From contig JAHFWL010000434.1 of NCBI GenBank assembly GCA_021292165.1, positions 682,001 through 746,000 on the forward strand: DNA of 64,000 nucleotides. Direction: 5' to 3'. The notes beneath the pieces are model-generated. The model was not told the origin of the DNA and searched no databases. It saw nothing but the letters and a program-made list of their open reading frames with translations. This document shows positions 55,530 through 64,000 of the stretch, piece by piece; position 1 is the first letter of the stretch; each line of letters starts with the position of its first letter. The translations under genes were made by a program, and so were the position numbers. This DNA comes from Shinisaurus crocodilurus. Its lineage: Eukaryota > Chordata > Lepidosauria > Squamata > Shinisauridae.

Positions 55530-55698
55530 TTATCGATTGCAACCAGATCAATGTATGCGTATATAGCAGTTCCACAACCCATAAATCTTTCTGGATGGCG
55601 GGTGAATATAACATAATAGCATCTGTACAGGTCTTTCTGAAGTCACTCACCGAATGCCTATAGATTACAATATGGGTTCTACCTCTGTTTTCCCTCAG

Positions 55699-55861
55699 GT
55701 GTTGTGTCTCTCTGTGGCAACTCTCTCCTCCTTCTGGTAGCCTATCGGAAGAGAGCCATCTTGAAACCTGCTGAATTCTTTATTGTGAACCTCGCCATTA
55801 GTGATGTGGGCATGACTGTGATTCTCTTCCCACTGGCCACCCCATCCTTCTTTGCACACAG
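55699..55861 (+). CDS. OPN5-like opsin, coding exon 2 (TM1-TM2)
   Basis: The exon is bounded by a TTTTCCCTCAG acceptor and a GTAGCT donor and encodes Gly30 to the split codon of Arg84. It carries the TM1 motif CGNSLLLLV with the class A Asn at residue 37, a basic first loop (YRKRAILKPAEFF), and TM2 with NLAISD, where Asp65 is the conserved TM2 aspartate. The loop KPAE followed by a NLAxxDxG pattern is typical of OPN5/neuropsin (RPAE...NLAVCDLG) rather than of visual opsins. Entry is phase 1 and exit phase 2, both compatible with the neighbouring exons. There is no frameshift or stop. Intron 1 is about 11.8 kb and full of repeats; intron 2 is 759 bp and contains a MITE. The family assignment is secure; whether this is Opn5L1, Opn5L2, Opn6 or a relative is not resolved. 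Confidence 0.9.
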
Positions 55862-56006
55862 GTAGCTTCATATTTGGATTCCACTCTGCCTTTTGAAAGC
55901 TTGAAAAGCTGACGTGGAGAGGCTCCAAATGGTTTCCTTATTCTTTGTTCTGTGTTGGATAATTCTAACTATGACACCAGTTATTAGCTTTGTGGTTTTG
56001 ATAATA

Positions 56007-56378
56007 GGTAGTATCCAATGCTGGCAATCTGCTAGCACTAATGGTGCTGCACTAGTGGAAATAAACACTGGTGCAAGACCTCCTGCATCCTCCACCACCA
56101 CCTCCAACCTCAATGCCTCACTCTGAGGGGTCCTTCAGGGTGAGGCATTGGTGGGGAGGTGGCCTTGGAGACCACCTGTGCAATGGCAGCACAGGCAATC
56201 TCCAAGGCCACCTTGCCCAGAATGCCTTGCTCTGAGGAAAGACCCCTCAGAACAAGGCACGAGCTCTCCAGAATGGCCATCCACTTGCCCTATGCCTTAC
56301 TCTTCCCATTGTTCTGGAGCTGGTATCCACAAACACAACATCATTAGTACTAGCGGAATGCCAGTGTTGGATACTACC
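56007..56378. mobile_element. Palindromic MITE in opsin intron 2
   Basis: Ends GGTAGTATCCAATGCTGG and CCAGTGTTGGATACTACC are inverted. The interior holds 'cctcactctgaggggtcctt' and 'gtgaggcattggtggggagg' partial palindromes. The superfamily is not clear. Confidence 0.72.
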
Positions 56379-56620
56379 CAACATGTGAAAACTATAAACA
56401 ACCATATGTTGAAAATTGCAGGTTACAGAATTTCAACTTTTCTTGTTACAGAACAGATTCCTTACAGAGTACACACAGTCCTGTGATTATTTTTATTTTA
56501 TTGGCCACTGGGCAAAGCCCTGCTTGGAACAATGATGCGAAAGCATCACTTTCCGACCGGGATGCCTTCAATACCTTATGGTAAGATCATTTATTTTCCC
56601 TAGTTCTCTCTCCTTTCCAG

Positions 56621-56748
56621 GTGGCTGTTCAACCATGCCATGTGCACCTTCTATGCCTTTTGTGGAGTTCTCTTTGGTCTGTGCAGTCTCACCAGCCTGA
56701 CAGCACTGAGTACGGTTTGCTGTATGAAGGTCTGTTATCCGGCGTATG
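56621..56748 (+). CDS. OPN5-like opsin, coding exon 3 (TM3)
   Basis: Acceptor TCCTTTCCAG precedes the exon and donor GTAGGT follows it. Residues 85-126 begin WLFNHAMC, where Cys92 is the TM3 cysteine that forms the conserved disulfide to extracellular loop 2, then FGLCSLTSLTALS of TM3 and the second-loop start KVCYPAY. The pattern of HRW before and CYxxYG after TM3 matches the OPN5 group. The cytoplasmic E/DRY triad, DRY in OPN5, is here Val116-Cys117-Cys118. Loss of the ionic-lock Arg would be expected to change G-protein coupling, but related non-visual opsins may share it. The exon ends in phase 1. I find no continuation (TM4-TM7, retinal Lys) between 56749 and 64000, so the gene is partial in this window. 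Confidence 0.9.
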
Positions 56749-57632
56749 GTAGGTGCTGAGATAGGCAATTTCCCTTCCTCTTCCTCTTGCTAAAGATCTC
56801 AGTCTCTATTCTCTCTCTCTCTTTCTCTCCCCACCCCCGTGCACCCCACCCCCACCCCACCTCAGGGGGGTCTGGCAACTCTTTCACAGGGTTAGGAAAG
56901 TCATAAATCTCTTAGCAACATCTCTCTTAGGAGGACTTTCCATTAGGGAGCCTATTCATCAAACATTTCAAATTGCAGTAATTAGCACAAAAAATAATAC
57001 AGCAGCTACCCATTTTCCCGTTTCATTTGCATATGTTGATTAATCATTGGCCTGTCTGCTATTTTATGTCCAACCTATAAGTCCTAAGATATATGATTGC
57101 AGGGGCAGACAACTTATTTTTCACTGTCACCCGTCACTGGGTTGTTGGTTTTCTGCGTGTGTGTTTTTGTCTCTTTCTAGCACTCAAACAATTTGGAACC
57201 TTCTGCTATGTACGTCTCTGAAGAAGGGTATAAACGCTTGTTATGATGAAAGAGAAACATCAAAATTCCTCATGCAAATGAACATTTTGATGGCAGAATC
57301 ACAGACCCTGAGAGCTTAAAGGACCCTCCTTTAAAGGGTTATCCAGTTCCGTCCCCATACACATGGGTCTCAATAGGATACCTTTACTGTAAGGCCTCAA
57401 CTGGCCTCTGAGGGATTCTGCCTGGCCCCACAATTCTCAATACCAAGCATAAGGGGGGGAGGGGACTCTTTCAGCCCAAAGTCTGGTTTTAGAAGAGCTC
57501 TTGGGAGCCACATTCCAGTGGTCGGAGAGGCCAAAGGCGAAGAGAGTGGGGCCAAAAATATCAAAGAAAGCAGTATATTGTAGCTTTTACTCTTACTGCC
57601 AGTGACGTTTTTCTCCTTCTCTCATAGTACTA

Positions 57633-57740
57633 CAGTGTTCTGTTCTCCAACCTTGGGTCCCCAGATGTTTTTGGCTGGGGCAAGCTGGGAGTTGTAGGCC
57701 AAAAACATCTGGGGACCCAAGGTTGGAGAACAGAACACTG
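57633..57740. mobile_element. hAT-type palindromic MITE, short form
   Basis: CAGTGTTCTGTTCTCCAACC and its exact complement; perfect duplication TAGTACTA (57625-57632 and 57741-57748). Part of the left arm is deleted. Confidence 0.92.
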
Positions 57741-57749
57741 TAGTACTAG

Positions 57750-58175
57750 AACCCAATGGGGGTCATCCCATGAAGCTGATGGGTGGGAGATTCAGGACAG
57801 ATACAAAGGAAGCGCTTCTTCACACAGCACATAGCTTAACTAGGGAATTCACTTCCACAAGATGTAGTGATGGCCACCAATTTGGACGGCTTTAGAAGGG
57901 GATTGGACAAATTCATGGAAGAGAAGTCTCTATAAGGGGACTGGACAAATGGCTACCAGCTCTCTGATGTATATATGCTACCTCTGGTATCAGAGGCAGT
58001 ATGCCTCTGCATCCCAGTTGCTGGGGAACATGGGCGGGAGAGTGCTCTTGCACTCATATCTTGCTTGTGGGTTTCTCACGGGCAGCCGGCTGGCCCCTGT
58101 GTGAACAGAATGATGGAGTAGATGGACCCTTGGTCTGATCCAGCAGGGCTTTTTCCTATGTTTTTATGTTCTAAC
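57750..58175 (+). repeat. CR1-like LINE 3' UTR
   Basis: 'catcccatgaagctgatggg', 'gatacaaaggaagcgcttct', 'gatggccaccaatttggacg' and 'cagttgctggggaacatggg' in family order. Confidence 0.78.
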
Positions 58176-58758
58176 TGAGCCTAAGGAGAGGTATTGCAAT
58201 TTTTTAGAATGCGGGGGGAACTGTACAAAAGCCGATCATCAAGCAGCAAATGATCGGTTGTTGGGGGGACACGGGTGGGGCCAGGTAAAGGGGGCATGGC
58301 TACATGCGGAATCTTGGAAGCCTGGATCAGGACCCCAGGCCTGAGATTCCCCAACCCATAAATATAGGATTGGCATTTGGCTGATAACAGCAAGAACAAC
58401 AGGGGGTTAGTGGACTGGCCAAATATTCCTCACATGTTAGTCAAATAACGGACGAGAATTTAAAGGATCCTTCTTAAGATAACGAACAACAAGAATAAAA
58501 ATAGAGACCATTAATGATGCTAGTTAGAAAAGCCATAATCTAACACAAAGTTAAGTGACGCCCATGGGCTTCGGCACACTTAATTCTTTGATGGGTTATG
58601 GCCCCAAATGACTGTCTTCTAAAAGATTCTGCTGTACGGTCCATCCCAAATATAGTGTGGCGCACCACACTAGATCACACAGTGGCCCCTCCTCCCTACA
58701 GCAAATGCAGTGTGTTCAGTAGTAGCCCTGAGCACTTGGGACCTGGATTGAGTTAGCA

Positions 58759-58979
58759 CAGGGGAGGCTGTGGTGACTCCTTTTCAAGTGGGGTTCCTTT
58801 TCCATTGCAGGGTTTGCGGCTTTTATTTGGAGCTTCATAGGATCTATCCATGGTGCTCCATGGTGGTGAACCTATTTTGGAGATGGAGTTCAGCACCATG
58901 AATAGCTCCTATGAAGCTCCAAATAAAACCTGCAATGGAAAAGAAGCCCCACCTCAATAGGAGTCACCAGCCTCCTCTG
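58759..58979. mobile_element. hAT-type palindromic MITE (GGAGGCTG family)
   Basis: CAGGGGAGGCTGTGGTGACT and its near-complement ending CCTCCTCTG; flanks AGTTAGCA and TGTTAGCA match at seven of eight. Confidence 0.85.
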
Positions 58980-59086
58980 TGTTAGCACCAGTTCCCCTGC
59001 TTGCTTGGGACATGTCTCTATATGTGTCTACAAACTATTTCTCCATGTCCAGGAAATAAGCCCTTCCAGAACATGAATGGCCTGTG

Positions 59087-59090
<4 letters not shown>

Positions 59091-59123
<33 letters not shown>

Positions 59124-59163
59124 GTGCGTGTGTGTGTGCATGTGTGTGCGTGTGTGTGTGCGT
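59091..59163. repeat. (TC)n(TG)n microsatellite
   Basis: About 28 bp of TC repeats followed by interrupted TG repeats. Confidence 0.92.
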
Positions 59164-59774
59164 GCATGCTTGAGGGTCTAGCTCAAATGTGCTAGGGGAA
59201 CTATTCCCCACTGTCACCCAGGCTCCATTCTGACAACTGAAAAACTACAGTGTACCAGTGGGGCTAGCCCCCAAACTAGCATGTTTACCAAAATAGACAG
59301 GAGCACTCTGAAAGATGCCTTTGTTTACAAAAATAGGGCCGAGCACTTCTAATCATGTGCAGATTTCCTTTCCGGAAAAGGAAAGTCTTTCATAAAGGTT
59401 AACCTATGTTTTTATATATACTTTGGTGGCAAATGACCGCTTGGTAATGGTCATCTGTAGTCCTTTTCAGACAGTCCCCACCAAACATACATTAACAAGT
59501 AGGGGAGGGAGCTGGCCCCACCACAGATGCTGCGTTTCCTGCTGGCAATGCCTGCAAATTCCACAGAATTGAACAAGAGTCCCAATTGCATGGAAGCCTA
59601 TGTGTGTACCACTTATACATGAAGTCTCCCCTTTGTGGACATCATGCTGGGTAGACAGACATCAAGGGCTCGGCATATGGCATCAGGAAATGGGCCAACA
59701 GGCATAGCCCCACTCCTTCCTTTACAGGGAGGAGTGGAAAGAACACATGGAGACCATCTGAAAAGACCCTATTT

Positions 59775-60480
59775 CTTAATGGGTTTGATTTGATTTATAC
59801 CCTGCCTTTCCACCCAAAAACAATGGGGCTCAAGGCAGTACGCAGTAATAAAACCAAGATTAAACTTAGTTAAGAACAGTCCTGAAAACAAATGGATTGA
59901 AAACACAATTAAAAAACACAACAATTAAATTAATAAAAACCGCACCCAAACCAAGAGAACCTCCTTCAGCAACACACCAGCTTCCATGCCAAAGGCCGAA
60001 GCCAACCAAGCTTTCCATGGCAGGGAGTTTCAAAGCCTGGGATCAGCCACCAAGAAGACCCTCCCTTGCGTCCCCCCAAGTGCATCTCTGATGGCAGCAG
60101 TACCAAGAGAAGGGCCTCCCCCAAAGATCTTAAAACCTGGGAAGGCTCATATGGGAGAAGGCAGTCTTTCAGGTAACCTGGTCCCAAGGTGTATAGGGCT
60201 TTATAGGCCATAACCAGCACTTTGAATTCATCCCAGAAACAGTGAAACAGCCAGTGAAGCTGTTTTTAACAAGGGAGTCATGTCATGTACTCCTTGCAAC
60301 CATCCCCAGCGGTCAACAGTCTCGCTGCAGCATTCTGACCAACTGAAGTTTCTAAACACTTTTCAGAGACAGCCCCATGGAGAGCCTGTTACAGTAGTAA
60401 CATCCAAACAGGCCAAACAGTGCATCCAAACAGGATGTAACTAAAGCATGTGTCACTGTGGCCAGATCAGACATCTCTAG
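59775..60480 (-). pseudogene. L2-like LINE 3' portion
   Basis: Minus strand: MLVMAYKALYTLGPGYLKDC from the RT C-terminus near 60200, then the 'cctgggatcagccaccaaga' region (plus sense), and a tail with 'accctgcctttccaccc'. It contains frameshifts and is dead. Confidence 0.7.
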
Positions 60481-60484
60481 GAAT

Positions 60485-61720
60485 GGGCACAGTTGGCACG
60501 CTAGCCTCAGCTGTGGGAACACACCCCTGGTGCACTGCTGAAACTGTAGTGATCAGACACTTTCGCTGACTGTTTCTTTGCCAGGGGCAAATTTAAACAA
60601 TTAGAGAAGCAAGCACAGGGGGCCTAGCTAAGTAGATGATGTGTGAAATGCAGGATGGCATTTCAGTGATCTGTTTGTTTTTTCTGGGCCGGGTGTGGTG
60701 TGCCGGGAGTGGGACTCAACTCTTTCTCTTGTACTGTAGCCTTGACAAAAATCCCCCCAAAGCTGATATCCTCCTGCCCCTCTGAAGGAAGCTGCCTTTG
60801 GGGGAAATGTCAGTTTCTTTCCCAAGGGCTTAGCAGTTTTGGAAAGGGGATTACCGTATGTTCTGTCTGCACATAAAGGGAAAGGTACCATAGTCCCAGT
60901 CCTTATCAGGTCCCTCCACAGCTGCTTTTTTAGAAACACACAGAGAGATACATGAAATGCAGTCACGGATTTCACATATTACCTAGTTTGGCCCTTTAAT
61001 TTCAACTGGTTGATTGTTTTCTGGAAGACAAATCTTTAGGTAGAAATTGCAGCCATGAAAAGAAGGACGTTCCAAAGGTACCTATAATCTTTATATCTAT
61101 CTGCCAGGCTTAACACATACATTGATATTTAGGCATGCAAACATATATCTTCTTTGGCCCAAACTGATTGAAACAGAAATATAATAGAAATAAAGGAAAC
61201 TGACTTGATTTGCAGACAAACTCTGCGAGTTATGTTGTCCAATAAATTTCTTCCGCATTGAGCCAGAATAAATAGCATCAATCCTAAGTATATGAATTCC
61301 AGGGTGCTGCATCTATCTTGTGTGCTAAGTATGATATACTGCTTGTTTATCCCCAGTAATGTACAGCAATGCATTTTGGATACGTTGCACCTGGAATGGA
61401 AAGCCCGGGCAGATTGTAAGAGGCTGCATGATCTGTAGAGTGAATTTAAGTTGAAGGGATGATGTGCCTTCATATGAGTCATCACAAAATTGCGAAGGAG
61501 TTAAGTGACTACTGAAATGTCCCTCCCAGATGGAAAAACTAATAAACAAACATCAGCACCATATAAGATGCTGGATGCATGAAGCAGTAGAATCAGGCAG
61601 CAAGTTGCTGCTGTTATGGCCTAGCTGAGGAGTAAACATCTCCAAAAGTAAAACGGAGCAGTGGGCCTTATTTTCCATTTGGGATGCTAAGTATTTCTCA
61701 CTCAGCAAGTGAAGTGTAAT
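60485..61720. other. Repeat-poor stretch
   Basis: No opsin exon, SINE or MITE terminus is recognised here; frames are short and lack motifs. Confidence 0.45.
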
Positions 61721-61735
61721 ACATGCTGGGTTCAG

Positions 61736-62068
61736 ACAACATAATAACCAATACCCAAGGGTTGAGTTGAGTGTCAGTTGAGTGTGGGTTGTCATTGAAC
61801 CATGGGTTGTTGGTGAAACATGGGTTATCGTCTTGTCTGAACCCAACCGAGATTTTAAAAAACCATGGTGAACAACCCACAGTTCACAACCCAACAACAA
61901 ACCATGGGTTCTCTTCATGGGTTGTGGTTGTTGTGGTTAATAAGCCATGGATTGTCAGCACAGCTGGGTTCAGACAACACGATAACCCACAGTTCAACAA
62001 CCACCCACATTTCAATGACAACCCACACTCAACCCTTGAGTGTGGGTTATCATGTTGTCTGAACCCAG
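61736..62068. mobile_element. Palindromic element, CTGGGTTCAGACAAC family, complete
   Basis: CTGGGTTCAGACAACATAAT and ATCATGTTGTCTGAACCCAG are the ends. Inside are 'gggttgagttgagtg', 'aaaccatggttt'-like and 'cccacactcaacccttgag' blocks. Confidence 0.78.
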
Positions 62069-62181
62069 TCATTATATTTTCCTTTTCGCTGGGTTCTGGT
62101 TGTTCTAGCCCAGGGATGTGCAACAGGATGTCCATGTGTCCTGTTTTGAGGACAGCCTTCTATTTGAAGGGCGGTCAAAGG

Positions 62182-62453
62182 CAGGGCCGGCCCAAAACAT
62201 TTTACTGCCTGAGGCCAAGGACAAAATGGCACCCTCCCTTTCCATGTACAGAAGTCAACTGAACTGGTAGTTGTCTCTAACTTCAACACTGGTAATGGGA
62301 TAGCACCTTCCACTGCACCCAGGTGCAGCAGGCTAACCTAGGGGCACAGGGCAGGCCACATGACCCCCAGAGCTCTGTCTGCTCCCCATCCCTCAGCATC
62401 TGCTGCCTGAGGTGGCTGCCTCACTCTGCCTAATGATAGCACCAGCCCTGCTC
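62182..62453. mobile_element. hAT-like element with CAGGGCCGGCCC / GCCCTG ends
   Basis: 'cagggccggcccaaaacatt' begins and 'atagcaccagccctg' ends the insert. Flanking 8-mers GTCAAAGG and CTCAGAGA match only partly. 'tgcctgaggccaagg' and 'tgcctgaggtggctg' occur inside. Confidence 0.5.
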
Positions 62454-62499
62454 AGAGAACAGTCCTCTGTTTGAAAGGCTTTCCAGGCAACATCTAGAT

Positions 62500-62835
62500 T
62501 TATTTATTTAATTATTTATTTATTTATTTATATTTTTTAATCGCCCATCTGGCCGCCCACCCGGCCACCCTGGGCGATGTACAATTAAAACAATACAATA
62601 AAACATGATAATTAAAACAGTATAAAAATTATTTTAAAATCCTAACCCACCCCATATTCCCGCCTGAAATACCATGTTTTTAATACGCGGCGGAAGCTCA
62701 TCACGGAGGGGGCATGGCGAAGGTCACTAGGGAGGGAGTTCCATAACTTGGGGGCCGCCACAGAGAAGGCCCTCTTCCTAGACTCCACCAGCCTGGCTGC
62801 TCTGGCTGATGGGATAAGGAGAAGGCTATCTGTGG
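62500..62835 (-). pseudogene. L2-like LINE 3' end
   Basis: Minus strand: ARLVESRKRAFSVAAPKLWN and SLPSDLRHAPSVMSFRRVLK, the conserved C-terminus of this LINE group, followed by 'cgcccaccctgggcg' style tail and (TTTA)n. It is well preserved and therefore young. Confidence 0.85.
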
Positions 62836-63032
62836 CAGATCTTGTTGAGTTTAAAGATAAAGAATCATAAGAATGGAGAGCTGGATCCTTGACATTGCCC
62901 ATTAACAGTCAACACCTGGATTGCAGGCTGAGCAGACACACGGGTCACCTGGTCACAGTCTTCCTCACCATGGTACTGTATTTCTATTGAAGTTATAGTA
63001 ATTATTTCTAACCTTGCATCTTTACATATAAC

Positions 63033-63222
63033 CAGTGGCGGCTGGTGACTCCAATGTCAATGGGGCAGTATATCCACTCCGGGTTGCAGTCTGAACTTTT
63101 AAGGAGTTATCCATGGTGCTGAACCTATTTTGGGCACAGTGTTCAGCACCATGAATAGCTCCTTTAAATTTCTGACTAAATCCCAGAGTGAATACTGACA
63201 TTGGAGCCACCAGCCTCCACTG
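63033..63222. mobile_element. hAT-type palindromic MITE (GGCGGCTGGTG family)
   Basis: CAGTGGCGGCTGGTGACTCC and its near-complement ending CCTCCACTG; perfect 8-bp duplication CATATAAC (63025-63032 and 63223-63230). Confidence 0.93.
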
Positions 63223-63319
63223 CATATAACTTGGCACATGCAAATCTAATGCAAACTTGTGTGCTCTTTTGTCCTCTCTTTGGTGAGCCCATTATTCTGT
63301 GTCCTGCACTCTAGGATGG

Positions 63320-63720
63320 TCAGGTAGGTAGGGTGGCCAGGTGTCCTACTTTATAGAGGACCGTCCTCTATTTGAAAAGCTGTCAGAGGACAGTCCTCTA
63401 TTTGAAGATGTCCCTTATTGAAAGGGGTGTCCAGTCCATGTCCAATTTAAAGATACAGAACCATAAGAAGGGAGAGCAGGAGCCTTGAAGTTGCCCATCA
63501 AGAGTTAGCACCCGGACAGCAGATTGAGCAGGCACACAGGACGCCTGGTTAGTCTTTCCCCCTATGGTGAGAATGTAGTGTATTTCTATTTAAGTTATAC
63601 TTATCGTTTCTACATTTGCGCCTCTACAGATAAATCAGCACATGCAAATATTATGCAAATTAGTATTGTCCTTTCTTCTCTTTCTTTGGTGCTGTGTAAG
63701 TGCCCCCCCCCAGTATCTCG
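63320..63720 (+). repeat. 'cctctatttgaa' family copy
   Basis: 'aggtgtcctactttatagag', 'gaaccataagaagggagagc', 'ggacagcagattgagcaggc', AT-rich centre and 'ttctttggtgct' in family order; one 20-bp internal block is repeated. Confidence 0.75.
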
Positions 63721-63827
63721 GGCCGCAATGCCTTGAGCCAGCTCTGCTCCCCTGCTTCAGTTTTCCATCTGTACATTGGACGTAATAGTGATCTATCTGA
63801 TGGGATTGTTCTGAGGACATGCTAGAT

Positions 63828-63905
63828 CAGTGTTCTCCAACCTTGGGTCCCCAGATGTTTTTGGCCCACAACTCCCAGCATGCCCCAGCCAGCATAGCTG
63901 TCTGT
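63828..63905. mobile_element. hAT MITE, left arm only
   Basis: CAGTGTTCTCCAACCTTGGG begins as at 23225 but the copy ends after 'gccagcatagctg'. Confidence 0.8.
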
Positions 63906-63965
63906 CCAAATAACAGCACCTCCCTTTCCACCTCCGCACTCCTAGCCCTCCAGCTCCTATACTTA

Positions 63966-64000
63966 TAGAATCATAGAATCATAGAAAAGTAGAGTTGGAA
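63966..64000 (+). repeat. CR1/L2-type 3' end or SINE start, cut by window edge
   Basis: 'tagaatcatagaatcataga' and 'aagtagagttggaa' match the terminal motif at 16975. Confidence 0.6.

Larger units (their letters stand above)
62110..63300 (+). repeat. 'cctctatttgaa' family copy with three nested insertions
   Basis: Family segments at 62125-62174, 62455-62495, 62838-63024 and 63223-63300 are collinear with 63320-63720. The gaps are filled by a CAGGGCCGGCCC element, an L2-like tail, and a hAT MITE. Confidence 0.75.

Noticed and set aside
56749..64000. Search for TM4-TM7 opsin exons
   Set aside because: I scanned for the 'PLxxWGxYGPEPYG' type loop and the retinal Lys motif and saw none; remaining exons are probably beyond the window.

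Overview
The window looks like nuclear DNA of a sauropsid, most probably a squamate reptile (lizard or snake). The reasons are very long gene-poor stretches, CpG-poor background, many (TG)n-type microsatellites, CR1/L2-like LINE tails, tRNA-Ala-derived and other tRNA-type SINEs, 5S-rRNA-derived SINE-like copies, and dense families of short palindromic DNA transposons. There is no prokaryotic-style gene organisation. The species call is inference from repeat style only.

The one protein-coding gene I can support is on the + strand in the right half. It is the 5' part of an opsin of the OPN5/neuropsin-like group. Three exons (43794-43881, 55699-55861, 56621-56748) join in phase and give residues 1-126: the N-terminus, TM1, TM2 and TM3 up to the cytoplasmic end of TM3. 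Canonical GPCR landmarks are present (N in TM1, NLAxxD in TM2, the TM3 disulfide Cys), but the E/DRY triad at the end of TM3 is replaced by V-C-C. I do not see exons for TM4-TM7, so the gene probably continues past base 64000. Two Otx/CRX-type sites (TAATC and GGATTA) lie about 330 bp upstream of the ATG.

Nearly everything else is transposable-element strata. Left part (1-13 kb): SINEs, hAT MITEs, a nested SINE/palindrome complex at 4.5-5.3 kb, an RTE-like LINE fragment at 5.3-5.9 kb, a small hAT element (9070-9765) with a perfect 8-bp target duplication, and two same-orientation L2-like LINE fragments at 10.4-12.6 kb. Middle (13-43 kb): TTAA-flanked palindromic MITEs, a second, longer RTE-like LINE copy (20.8-22.1 kb) whose catalytic YADD motif carries a stop codon, a very GC- and CpG-rich palindromic element abutting it (22.08-22.52 kb), a Tigger-like MITE, a probable solo LTR, and many copies of an unassigned repeat containing CCTCTATTTGAA. 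Right part (44-64 kb): the opsin introns loaded with MITEs, a pair of 5S-derived SINEs, a second hAT copy (47473-48459) that retains the transposase C-terminal domain, a tandem duplication, and a multiply nested repeat at 62.1-63.3 kb.

No pathway or operon-like cooperation is visible. The most biologically interesting item is the atypical opsin. The cleanest mobile-element evidence is the set of hAT-type elements with exact 8-bp duplications.
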